Source: Antedon mediterranea (taxonomy: Eukaryota > Echinodermata > Crinoidea > Comatulida > Antedonidae). From it: DNA of 64,000 nt. The stretch spans positions 726,288 to 790,287 of the forward strand of contig NC_092676.1 of the NCBI RefSeq assembly GCF_964355755.1, given 5' to 3'. The position numbers and the translations under genes are program-made. The notes under the pieces are model-generated. The model saw only the letters and a list, made by a program, of their open reading frames with translations. It was not told where the DNA came from and made no database searches. Positions 19,970 to 31,844 of this stretch are shown here, one piece after another. Within the stretch, counting starts at the first letter, position 1. Each line of letters opens with the position of its first letter.

Positions 19970-22900
19970 TTAGCTTTTTTGTTGCAAATGTGCCTTATGT
20001 TTTGATTTCTTATTTGGCACATACGTAAATGAAACGGCCTGACTTCCATCATTATCTGAAGGCCGTACCAACTTAAAATAAACTTGTCTAGGTTCTGTAA
20101 TGTTACCATCTTTGTAAGGAGGAGTCCTGCACACAATAGCAACCTGAAAACAGACAAAAATAGTTATTATTTGACACAGTACCTATAATTATTGTGTCTC
20201 TAATAACTAACATTAAGTAAAAGAATGAAGGAGGAATCAAGTCCCATGACAATGTTCATGCATCTGCAGAATGAATTGCTGTAACTAGTTTCTAGGTCAA
20301 TAACTCCTATCTCAACCACAGACAAGCAGATAAGTCTATAACATGAACACATATTTAGTGGCTTTAGTAGTAGTCTACAAGCACATGCACACACAATAAA
20401 ACAAATAATATACAATTCTGTAACATTAAGAGTAATACCTGACGGTGAATATCCGATGGACTAAAACGAGCGAAATCTGACCAATCAGCATCAAAGAACT
20501 TCACAGCTATATCATCTAATTATTGATTAAAAAAAAAAATTTCAAATATATTTATACAGAAAATTAATTTATTTAATAATTCATTAATAATAAATTATTT
20601 TTTAAACCACTTTCATTCTTTAATTAATATTTTATCTTTCTAGACTAAAATATATTTTACAATACGTAAATAAATGAATAAAGTACAGCTTTTTAATTAT
20701 AGTATAATATTATTTGTATGACTGACTAACTATACAAACCTCTTTGTATCTTGCTACACAGGATAAACACTTTATCTCCGCCACGAGCAAAACCTGTACG
20801 TCGATCAATCTGTATCATTTCCAATGCTGGGTAATCTAGTGAAAACAAAATAATAATGACAATGAAATAAGCTTTAAATGCGAATTAAACTGGAGTATTC
20901 TGCTTTCTACGCAGAAAGCCCACCTTCTGGATTAAACTTGTTGGCCTTGGTTCAAATATTAGCTCTCTCAGCTGAATATTGGGATTTTGCCAAAACGGTT
21001 CCACTAACTAAGGCCTAGATTAAGGCAAGTAAATAAATCTAGGGGAATAACCTGCGATTCGCAGCCTACTGGGCTAATTTGCACACAGGTGTGGACGACA
21101 CATACTAGGGACAATAATAGGGACTTTACAAAATAGGACGTTTAGGGGAGGATGAGGGAGATTCTGTGCTTGCTAGAGCGTAAAATCCTAAACAGATGAT
21201 ATAGCCATTTTATTAGTTACGAACAAATGGTTGTTGAGTAAGACTCACTTTTATCAAATATAGGCTGACTAACAACCGGACTGAGAGGCATGTCCTCACT
21301 GCCCTCCTTAACCATGTACACTTGAAAGCAGAGACACACAACGGTGAGGTCAAACAGTCCGGTGAGTTTCTTTCGGTCAGTAGTCGTCAGTTGAAAGTTT
21401 TTGAAAGGGTCAACACCCTGATTGAGGCGTACCAACAAGGCACTGAAAATCTCTTTCTGTTTTATACGCTGAATGCCAAGATTTTCAAACCTACAATGAT
21501 TGATGAAATAATAAATTCATATCACATTATAAATGCTAATGACTTGTTTTGGTTATTGTAGGATACTATATCTCTTGGACATTCTCTGTTTATGTGTAAA
21601 ACATTTGGTTTTAGGCACTATAAAGCTCTGTCTACACCATCAAATCTATGTGACAAAATATGTGATGTGCCAATATATGGACACAATGATGTCATATCAT
21701 ACCATATTAAAGCATCTCTGCCATACATCACACTTTTTTGTCACATAAAGTTTGATAGTGTAGACAAAGCTTAAGACAACCATTTTTTTTTCATTCATCT
21801 TCATCCATTCATCTTTTTATTTTGGAATATTATGATTACATAATATATCCATAATTAACATTAGATTAGATGACATGAACATAACGACATACTTGATTGG
21901 CTGGTCTACCTTCCGCACAAACTTAACATTAACATTAGATAGATGAAATGAATCTAACATACTTGATTGGCTGGTCTACCTTCTGCACAAACTTAACATT
22001 AACATTAGATAGATGAAATGAATCTAACATACTTGATTGGCTGGTCTACCTTCTGCACAAACTTAACATTAACATTAGATAGATGAAATGAATCTAACAT
22101 ACTTGATTGGCTGGTCTACCTTCTGCACAAACTTAACATTAACATTAGATAGATGAAATGAATCTAACATACTTGATTGGCTGGTCTACCTTCTGCACAA
22201 ACTTCTTACAGATTCCATTTTCACAGTCTTTACCCACAAGGCCATATGGATGTGGAATAGGCTTTGATGTTCCAGTCTCATTTGTAACCAGAGATACAAC
22301 TACTCTTATACTTCCTGTGTAGTTATTGACCTATTGCAAAAGATTGGCAAAGATAATTAACACTATTGTAATAAAATGAACATGGTATATAAGGCATAAT
22401 ACACTGGTCACTTATGGGCTCGAAAAAGATCAACACTATGATCGGAAAAAACAGAGTCCTCAAAACAGATAAATCAAATAATATATATGGACATGATGAT
22501 GTCATAGCACTACCATATTTAAACATATCACTACCCTATTTGGGAACATCACAAACTAGTTTGATAATGTAGACAGAGCTTACGAATTGTAAGTTTAATT
22601 ACTGAGGAGGAAAAGAAAGAGTACACATTTATTTACAAATATGTAATGTAAACACACCCTGATTGTTGGAAAACTTTTATTTTTTGAGATGGACTTTTCT
22701 CCAGAGATGCTTGCAGACCGACCTTCCACTTGGTAGCGGAACCTGAACTCCCTCTGTTTAGGTTGTTCTATTATCTCGGCAAACGGGCCTTCCTGCCGTT
22801 TTGGGCCAAGCCAGTTACCTGTAAAATGAGTTATTTTATGTATTTAGTCACATGTGTGGCATAAAGTCAATACAACTAGAAAGAAGAGCAATTATAACTG

Positions 22901-25900
22901 TTTCAAATAGTTTAACTATGATTATAATCTCTATTCACACTCGGCTAAGAAAAAACCCCATTAAAGTAAACAATTATATCCTATCTACAGTAAGTGAATA
23001 CCACATAAAATAACATCATCAAATATTGTTTAAGTAAAATTCTGTAATTCTAATTTACAAGAAATGTCTCACTTGAAATTGAATATTATTTAAATCTGTA
23101 ATGTTATATTTTAAAAAGTTAAAAAAAAAAAATCCTCACTAAATTCTGATTTGACGGATGATCCAGATGCGGAGCGTGACGATACCATCGAAAGTAATTC
23201 CAAATTTTGGAACGATTCTGAAAATAGAAACAATGTTCAAATAAGTTTAGTACACTCTTTGAAGTAGTAAAAGAAATGCACAATACTAAAACATTAATGT
23301 GTCAATATGATATAACTGTACCACTGCTAGATCCAACTTCACGCTTCAAATTTAACGGTTTCTGCTGTACAGGTGGTTGCTGTACAGATGGTTGGTGTAC
23401 AGATGGTGCCTGGCCAGGTGGCAGTCCATGCGTAACTGCTTGTTGGGCTGGCATATGATGATATGATGGTGTGCTAAGGGCAGGTCGTCCGTGGGCAGAT
23501 TTAGGTGCTTGTACAGAGGGTTTCTGTTTGTTCACATCTATAGAAAAAAAGTTGTACAGTTAATTTATTGTCTTGGGTAAATGGATAACTAAGAAGATAT
23601 ACCTTTTAAATTTTATGTTTGCCTTTTGTTTTTGCCTTTTGAGAATTTAATTTATTTTGTTTTGCCTCATGTCACCGCTGTGTCGGTTTTGTTTTTCTTT
23701 TGCATATTTATACGGAATTAAAAAAAAAAATAAAAAAATATAAACCTGACCTAAAAATAATTAGCTTACCACGACTGGCTTTTAAATTGTGTCCATTTTG
23801 GGCTAAAACACATAAAAAGCAAAATATACTGTACTGTTAGACTTAAACTTCAGGACCACAATGGAAATAAGTTTGCCGTCTTTGTACTTTATTGTGTTTT
23901 TATCCTATGATTTTATGTCAGAATAAAGTAATAAAAATGAAAATAAAACAAAAAAAAGTGGTAAATATATTTGTAAGATTCTCATCAAAGTCTCCTAGCT
24001 TAGCAAACTATTTACAATTGTCATTATCACTATTTAACAGTCTACATGAAAAACAGTGTTTGCAAATAGTAGTGTTATTTATTTCTTGTGTCAGTGACAT
24101 TACCTTTACTAACTGCTATGTCGTCATCATCACTATAATCAGACCAGTCTTCAGATTCTGATGATGCGATCACTAAATCATTTGACCCTTCTGTTTAAAA
24201 TAAATAAAAGTGAAGAATGTCAACTAATGTAATGAATGTAACTAAGCTATCTTTTTGTAAGCATGTACTTTGTTTAAAGGCCAATCATTTCCACAGACAA
24301 GTGGAAGCGGTAATAACAATATACTGTAGAATCTATGTTATTCCTTATGACCATTACACACAACGCTGATACTGTAGATAGAAATTCTACAAGGAACAAG
24401 CTACACGATATTCCGCTTACCTTTACCACTCACATGTGTAAATTGGCCGTTATACTAATATAAACTTTCCTCAGTTTCCACTTTGCCCATTTTCCAATTA
24501 CAGTTTTCTTTACTTACCTACGTATTTGTGATATATTTCTGGCTTTACAAGATGAGACTTATGTTCATCTTCACTAGTTATAGATAGTTCTTCAGAGTCT
24601 GACGACACATGAGATGAACCATTTGGCTTCTCTGTATAAAAAGAAAAACCCTTTAAAATTGTGTTTGTTTTTAAAATTGCTTGCTCATTTATTTTGAAAT
24701 CTAATAAATTTTCTTTTCATTTATTTTTAATGAAAGATAATTTTTTTTTTGGATGAACTCCTTTTTATAAAGAGAGGAAGAAACGATTCATAACATTAAA
24801 TCACATTGCTTACGTTAAAATAGAGAATGAAATTAAAAACAATTACAGCGACTTACCATGGTTCAGCTTTGCCTTCTTTGATAATTTTGAACTTTCAACT
24901 TTACCTACAAAGGTCAAGAAAGGGTCAGAAGATATTTAAGCATGGTTATTATATACTCTAATATTAATATTTGTACCCTAATGCATTGTTCTCATAAACA
25001 ATGTGCCCTAAGGATTTCAAACCATGTGATTGATTAGCTACTTATGTATTTAGGAATTTGCCTAGATACAGCACAAAACCAATCTTACGTTTTAATGATG
25101 TCTTTACCATCTGCTTGAATTTCATGCTTTCATTTGTTTTATTACTTGCAACTTCTGAAAAAAAAATATGTGTAAATAAACGTTAATAAGACAATTCTGC
25201 TATGACAAAATGCATAAATACTAATCCAAAATAATTTGTATTTCCATCATTAAAACTAAGCGATCTAAATTTACCTTTTTTCTGAGTTTCCAATAACTTC
25301 CTGAATGTTAGACTTTTATTAGCTGGATTTGAAGATTCTGGAAAATTTAAATTTCAGTTTTAACCAAAAAATTATTGCAATTTGATAATTGAATAACTCC
25401 TTCAAAGTAGCTTTGCATCAGGGAGCTAGGTTAATGAATCAGATGTTTTCCCTACTCTGATGTGATTGTACTTTATGCAAAGTAAATTTAAGAAAACAAC
25501 ATTTTCTCTCTGGTGGGATTCAAATCCACGCGACCAGAGTGGGGCAAACAAATGAATAAACCAAATGTTATTATAAATATATATAAAAAAAAATTAGTTT
25601 TCACTTTGTGTTGATGGTTTCGGTAATTTTGGTTGATTAAGTACCACAGTACCATCATTAGTTGAACCTGTCTGTGGGGTTTCTGAAAAAAAAAATTTGC
25701 TATTTTGTTTTCGGTACATATTTATGCATATACACCCTTTAATAATTTGAAATAATTGTCCTGTTCTCCGATTCATTTGTTGTTCAAAGTATGTGCAGTT
25801 AATAATTGACAACGATAATGATCATTACTTACTAAGAACATACGCGATGTGACCCAAGTTACTTTTAGACGTTGTTGCTGATGTAGAAGATGCTTCTCTG

Positions 25901-26765
25901 TTTCCTGCTAACAAAAAGAAACAGTTAAAACAATTTATCTCGGCTAAGTAGTATCTATCCTAAATGAAAACTGCTTGCTTATTAATTGGTGAGGCTAAAT
26001 ATTTTCAAGAGTCACTAGGCACAAAGGGCACTCTAACTGGGTGCTTACCAAATGTTATGCAAGTTTTTAACGTTAATAATGCCATACCTCTTGTTAAAGC
26101 TTCCACAGCAAGCGGAAGCTGCAGAGTTTTTAATTTCTCAATCAGCGATTCCATTTTGCCCTCACAAATGACCCGCCTATGTTCAAGATCCATGATCAGG
26201 TTCCAGCCATCAACATACTCTTTAACAGGATCGTTGTAACACTCACTGATTTTAGCCACATCCACCTGCCGCAACACCATTCCAAGCATCACGACTCGTT
26301 GTCGATGACAGCTAAACTTTGATATCAAAATGTCACGAACATTCGGGCATGATGGAATCAACCGCTTAAGTTTTTCCACTAAGCCAAACTGCTTGGTTGC
26401 TCTTATGGTGTCGTATATCAGAGTGAGGTTACTGGGACTAAGATCTCCAGAGTCTATCAATAGATTCAACAATTCCATCATTTTAGTAGCATTATCCAGC
26501 TCAAAAATATTTGCTACATGGTCCCGATACAACACTTTTAGCCAGTTGATATATGGACGTTGATCATACCAGAGCGAAACCTCTGATAAAACATTCTTGA
26601 ATTGTTCATCTGTTATTGGAACTACAAGAAAAAAAGTGAACATATTATATTTCGGATGTGGTAGATATTAAAGTATATATTTTGTGTGTGTTTACAGAGC
26701 AGCTAGTATCATAAAATTACACGTCAATAAATTGACTTTTACTTACCATCACTTGAACTCGCCAT
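19970..26765 (-). CDS. Rel gene 2: DED-like domain + Rel homology/IPT domains, no ankyrin repeats
   Basis: Predicted 18 exons, 756 residues: 26747-26765 (MASSSD), 26088-26621, 25833-25907, 25653-25682 (least certain), 25275-25337, 25089-25154, 24857-24904, 24518-24631, 24104-24190, 23770-23802, 23322-23537, 23140-23217, 22658-22818, 22173-22330, 21249-21490, 20740-20835, 20439-20515, 19970-20143. Residues about 8-95 are DED-like ([36 protein letters not shown]), followed by a second helical segment to about 180 and a Ser/Asp-rich linker. RHD-N (about 465-640) has [31 protein letters not shown] and [14 protein letters not shown] (about 645-745) has [21 protein letters not shown] and [10 protein letters not shown]. 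The recognition loop keeps RFRYxxEG but has Val where NF-kB p50 has its redox-sensitive Cys. The tail KKSKHK after IPT lies where Rel proteins carry a nuclear localisation signal. Likely a sequence-specific transcription factor with a homotypic death-fold interaction module. Confidence 0.78.
21621..21773. mobile_element. MITE family A, full-length, in Rel gene 2 intron
   Basis: TAAAGCTCTGTCTACACCATC on the left and GATAGTGTAGACAAAGCTTA on the right, with a palindromic interior. It sits between exons 21249-21490 and 22173-22330. Confidence 0.8.
21885..22200. repeat. 70-bp tandem array spanning exon end and 5' splice site of Rel gene 2
   Basis: Five copies with period 70 bp: the marker ACTTGATTGGCTGG occurs at 21891, 21961, 22031, 22101 and 22171. 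On the sense strand each unit carries the last ~28 bases of RHD exon 22173-22330 and its donor CAATCAA|GTATGT. The first copy (22171) is contiguous with the exon body. Each unit also has TTTGTGCAG just upstream, a possible cryptic acceptor that would delimit a 20-base microexon. Confidence 0.88.
22480..22582. mobile_element. MITE family A fragment in Rel gene 2 intron
   Basis: Right half only: GACATGATGATGTCATAGCAC through TTGATAATGTAGACAGAGC. Confidence 0.6.
23585..23745 (+). mobile_element. Possible retroelement 3' remnant in Rel gene 2 intron
   Basis: A T-rich block (TTTTGCCTTTTG, CGCTGTGTCGGTTTTG) ends TATTTATACGGAATTAAAA followed by an A-rich run, like the 3' end of a truncated retroelement. 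No coding remains. Confidence 0.3.
26088..26621 (-). other. Death-fold exon of Rel gene 2
   Basis: Exon of 534 bases. Its DED-like first half and second helical half are nearly identical to gene 1 exon 12406-12933. It is preceded only by a 19-base first coding exon, so the death fold is at the extreme N-terminus. Confidence 0.7.
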
Positions 26766-28358
26766 ATTGTTAACATACGTTGGTTACTCTATATTCACGT
26801 TTTCTTGTTTATCTCTGGAGAAAAAAACACAATCACATTTGTTTTTGTTATTAACAAATGCTAAGAAATGGCAATATGTATATTACTATTTCCTTCTTCC
26901 CTAACACAATTCTACGAAGCCATCGCAAGACTGCCCAGTTTTTCTTTCTGTAAATTCCCAAGCCACCATGCACGACCACAGCCGTGTCGTGATCGTGTTT
27001 TACCCACCACGTCCACGCCGCCATTATTGTTTTATAACAAGCAGCTAAATCAATTCGAGTAGGCACGACAATACTTACATTTATTACATTTCTCTCGTTC
27101 CCTAATAATACTCAACCCTAATGTCTTACCTTCAATCTGTAAAGAAGGTGGGAAGAATCTTTCATACTTGCGGATTTTCCATTTAAGTATTTATTGCAAA
27201 AATAGACGGGAAAAAACCGAGATTTCCCCACAGTTTTTTTTTTCCAATTGCAGTCGTATAGCGCCCTCTATATGCACCACCCTTATGACGCACTCATCTA
27301 CGTTTTCCCTACACAAAAAAGGTGTGGAAAAGTTTGGGAAAAATAACTAATGATGTAATTGTATCAGAATCTTGTAAAATGGGTAACTATAAGGCATAAG
27401 TAAAATAAAGATTATAACTTGTGAACAAATCGCTCATTTTGCGGAAGTTCCAATTCATTAATTTTTATTGCAAATGGGAAAAAACCCAGCTTTTCCCCAA
27501 CATGCTTCTTTCATCATGTTTGTCTAGCGCCCTCAATATTGTACCTAAATTGCAGAGAGAATTCCAAATAAACGTAAACTTGTTTATAAACAGTGAAATA
27601 TTAGTCAATTTAAACACAAGACAAATTATAAACACTGATTGCACATGGGCTTAGGAAACATTTCCAATAAAATAATGAGTTAAAATTCACTGTGACACAA
27701 GCAAGTGGACCGAAAATAACTGAATAAAATTAAACAACCTTTGTAATAATTATAATTTAATCATCAATCTGTTGTTATACCTTTTCATATATTTTAAATA
27801 ATGTATGCCCTACATTTTATAATGCAATAATCAGATGTAAATTAACTAATCTGGATTTCTGTCAACCACTGCTCCAACATCCCTTTTTTCACTTTCATTG
27901 TCTTATTTTGTTTGTAGTTGGTCTATATTCATCTCATAAGTCAACCTTATTTTCATATATGTATTTTATCATTTGTGTTATTATAATTATATAATATATT
28001 TTGATAAATTAACCAGTAAAATGCAGTATAGAATATAACAATAACAGTTATTACGACTCAGCTGAAGAGCTTTTCCAACTTCTTTTCATTTTTCTAACAA
28101 TTTGCCAAGGTCCTGTTTTACTACACTCAATAACGTACAATAATATTTGATAGCCTGCTTCTATATATAAGAATGAACCATTAATATAATATATAATACT
28201 TTTATATTACTGTATCTACCAGGAAAAAAACAAGACATTTACTATTGTCTTGCTAAATGACCTGCGCCAAGTGTCAATGTCAACTAACTCATCTTGCTAA
28301 ATGACCTGAGCCAAGTGTCAATGTCAACTAACTAATCAGCACATGTGGTTAGCTAGTT
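26766..28358. other. Region upstream of Rel gene 2
   Basis: No coding exon is seen. Two diverged copies of a ~100-base block (about 27175-27290 and 27440-27545) share ATTGCAAA, GGGAAAAAACC, TTTCCCC and TAGCGCCCTC. They contain NF-kB-like half sites such as GGGGAAATC on the minus strand, but this may simply be dispersed-repeat sequence. A 40-44 base tandem pair (CTTGCTAAATGACCTG) lies at 28248-28336. Confidence 0.4.
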
Positions 28359-30273
28359 TCAATATGCAACAGCAATACATTTCTTGTACCATTTCTCGGT
28401 CTCAAGAATGTCCAGCATAAACTGGGCTACATCCCCTCTGTTGATCATACTTGAGGCACCTTCAACAAACTGACGTTCTTCTACTTTTATTTCATTTTCT
28501 GCCAAAATTAAAAAGGAAATACAATGTATCATTATCAAGTTAATAGTGACCTACAATGTATCATTATCAAGTTAATAGTGACCTACAATGTATCATTATC
28601 AAGTTAATAGTGACCTACAATGTATCATTATCAAGTTAATAGTGACCTACAAAACTATGCAGCTGAGTAAAACAATTCATTCTGCATACGCTCAGAAACA
28701 CATTTAAACTCAATAGATCAGCTGTGTAGCCACTATTGTTCTAAGGAGCAATTCCATTATGTTTGGGGATGTTGTATAATGGTGTATGTGAAAAAAATCA
28801 ATAGATATATTGTTTTGAGCATCAGTGTCCGTAAGCACTAACTGTATACAGTCAATAGCCACCATATGTGATCTAGTATCACGATTACAATGGACCTGTA
28901 CCAATAAAGAAATAAGATGTAAACCGAACCTGTAGGTGGCGCTGTTTTTAATCCAGGTGGCCTGACTGTAGTGTAATCTAAATCACTGCATTCCTTTTGT
29001 AAGAAGTCCTCCATATCAGCCATACTGGTTAGTACCCTTCCTAGTACAAAAGGTTTTAATATCCATTCCACAAAAAATGGTCCTGGATCTTCAGAATTAT
29101 CTGAAAAGAAACCAAATTCTTCATATAAACTTTGCAAGTAATATCAGAAGATATAGAGGGAGCAAATGTAAGCCAATGTGTTGTAGACTGTATGTTATAA
29201 GAACGCTGAGAAAATGCTACATAGCGGCGCTTTTTAATTAAAAACTAACATTTGAAAAAATAAAAATGGTGTAAGGGTTAGTGACCCAACAAATCCAAAT
29301 GTTTGAATTCTTATAATACTTACAAGATGTACACCATGATGTAATAGCAACTAGTCTTTTCACTCCAACCGTTCTCATTGCGGAAACAACAATTTTCATA
29401 GTGTCTTCATAAAACGTTATCTTTGAAAAAAGTGTTGGTTTTGTTCCTAAGCAAGACAGAACCGCATCACATCCGCTGAACTGTTCCACCAAGAAATCTT
29501 GATTATAGATATCACCTTCAGCTACCTACAATAAAGAATATATCATTGATATAAAATCATAGCAACCATGAATCTTCCAAACCTTAAAACTAGTGCATGT
29601 GCTAATATTTGTCTTTTAAAATGTTACTATTCAATATGAAATGTTACTATACTGTACTATTGTTTTTACTAATCTACTGAATTAAAGATGGTGCCAATTT
29701 GCATTTTAATGACTGGTACACAAAGTCAACAAAGACAGATTTTTAACAACTGATTGATTGCAATACCGATAAACAAATTGCATAAACATACATTACATGA
29801 TGATGATATTAATAATTTATTTATTGACCCAGTCACATAATGACATATGTCAACTGAATCTGTTTCTTGATCTTTCTGAACCAGTGTAAATCATAAATGT
29901 ATGATTGTGATAGATTACTAGGCCTAATAGTAATATTAATTATAAAAAAGTATAAATACTATAAAACAATGTTCTGATCAAACTATTAATAGCTATAGTT
30001 CCCATTATACACGACAGTGTATACAACAACAGTAGTAATATAGCCTGCGTACTATTAATTATTAAGTTACAGTAGACCTAGGGCTAGGCCTGCAAAGGCT
30101 AGGCTTGGTTGGGCTAGGCCTCCTCACGTCTCACTCACGTTCAGCCGCTCGTGTTGCAACTGCACTTTCTGCGGGCTTCTCACTGGTACCACAACAGTGT
30201 GTCCCCTTTCTATGGCCAACTGGGTAAGTAATACGCCCGTTGGCCCTGTAGCTCCTAGCACTGCTAACTTCAT
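28359..30273 (-). CDS. Atypical SDR, NAD(P)H-binding flavin reductase (BLVRB)-like
   Basis: Four exons: 30139-30273 (ATG at 30273), 29324-29525, 28930-29100, 28359-28498; 215 residues. The N-terminus MKLAVLGATGPTG carries the GxxGxxG dinucleotide-binding loop, followed by RGHTVVVPVRSPQK. Exon 2 has CDAVLSCLGTKPTL and GVKRLVAITSWCTS, the strand-4 to strand-5 region of NAD(P)-binding atypical SDRs; exon 3 has FVEWILKPFVLGRVL and DLDYTTVRPPGL; exon 4 has INRGDVAQFMLDILE. This is the pattern of biliverdin reductase B / NmrA-like enzymes, which reduce flavins or biliverdin with NADPH. It is a cytosolic protein without signal or membrane segments. A paralog with the same intron positions and phases lies at 46017-47630 on the other strand. 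Confidence 0.8.
28520..28650. repeat. 32-bp minisatellite, 4 copies, in SDR intron
   Basis: Unit TACAATGTATCATTATCAAG plus TTAATAGTGACC, four near-identical copies. It begins about 20 bases from the acceptor of the last exon and is purely intronic. Confidence 0.85.
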
Positions 30274-31844
30274 ATTTGAAATGTATAAATCAAAATAGAT
30301 GCCGTTAGATCATGACCATGCAAAAACAATCTTTGTACACAGCTTCAATCAAACACTGATCACTGATCATTGTAAATGAGAACTTTGAATGATGAGAGGC
30401 ACGTGACTAAAAATATGTCACAACAATGGAATAGTCCAAACATTTGAATATTATTAGGTACCCTGGATAAAATTTACTCTGCAGAAATGAGTTAGAATTC
30501 GCGTATAAAAGATTTGGGATACATAATATGATCAAACTTTCTATTGAAGCAGGTTTTTAATTGTTTATAATTTAATCTCTAACGAGACCACACCTCATCC
30601 TTCGAACTTGTAATGGTTGACCAATCACCACAGATCAGTTTTCGAGAATCTGTTAAATGAAATTTGGAAACATCACCCTCTGAAAACATAGCAATAATAT
30701 TAGCGAAGAACAGCTAACAACATTTTAAGAGATTTAAGACATTTTCAAATTAATATTACAATATTCTATACTGTATTACTTATTTATTTCATTTGTCAGT
30801 TCTTATGATGATTGAAAAAAAATACAAACATTTTATAAAAATTTCTTACAAGAGCATAATTATTCTCATGGAGAAATAAGTTCTCAACTTATTTCTCAAT
30901 GATTACATTAATCTGATGGCAGGTATATTTACCATATATTATTCAAAATGGCTGCGGCATTCAAAATATTTTATTTCCAAAAACTAGAGTATGTACATGA
31001 AGGGTAGATTAAGTAGAGATTTTACAACACTACAGTGCTTTTAACCAAGTATGTATCGATTTTATTTTAATCACAAAAAGACTATTCACTTAGATTGTGG
31101 TGAGTTTCTCAAGAAACAATGATAATGGCGATACTCTAGATTGGTAATCAATTATTATATAAATTCATTATCTTTTTTACAAGATTCAATATCTTTTTAA
31201 TTCATTGGAACATTTACATTGTAGAGAATTGTACTCCTCTGTATGGGTTGATCCAAATGAATTACAAGGTTTTAAGAATTGCCAGCACTATTAGTTGAAT
31301 AAAACCTGTTGGATGTGTATTCTAGGCTTGGAGTGTTGTGAGTTACCAGGCCCAGAACTATCGTATCAAATGACTTAAACTCCTAGGATGTGGATTCTAG
31401 GCTCTCATAGGATGTGGGTTGAAATTCTACGCTTGGAGCGCTTTGAGTTACCAGGCCTAGAACTATCAAATGACTGAAACTCATATGATGTGGATACAAG
31501 GCCATTTCATAGGATGTGGATGCTAGGCCAGGCAACCACTGGGTGACTCAACCTTTGTGATGTGCTGCAGCAGCAACCTAAATGCATTTTCCATCCAGAC
31601 AACCATCTTTCTTGTGAATCTGCTAGTATCAATGCATATCTACTTGATATCTTTTCTTCGATAGACACCACTGACTTAAAATCTTCTGTCACATCAGAAA
31701 ACAGGGCGTTGGCTTCCTCAATGAGATGGTCTGTGGTTAGCACAACAAATGCATACGACCTACTTCGTCAGAATTCGCTAGCACCCGTCAATACATCTAC
31801 TTGATATCTCTATACCATGTTGTTAATCTAGTGACATCAGTTCA
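30274..31844. other. Region between SDR start and PAXBP1 stop
   Basis: No host gene. It contains two to three diverged ~90-base repeats (about 31310-31530; GGATGTGGATTCTAGGC, GAGTTACCAGGCC) and a partial copy of PAXBP1 exon 10 (about 31650-31745). Confidence 0.5.
31650..31745 (-). pseudogene. Partial duplicate of PAXBP1 exon 10
   Basis: The sense strand has the exon 10 acceptor region and LIEEANALFSDVTEDFKSVV, then diverges after SIEE. It lies downstream of the PAXBP1 stop codon and lacks the rest of the exon and its donor, so it is a broken copy. Confidence 0.75.

Noticed and set aside
25594-25682. Exon of Rel gene 2 read through to the TAA at 25594
   Set aside because: That would truncate the protein before the RHD. 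A phase-1 donor at 25653/25652 keeps the frame; this exon stays uncertain and may be skipped.
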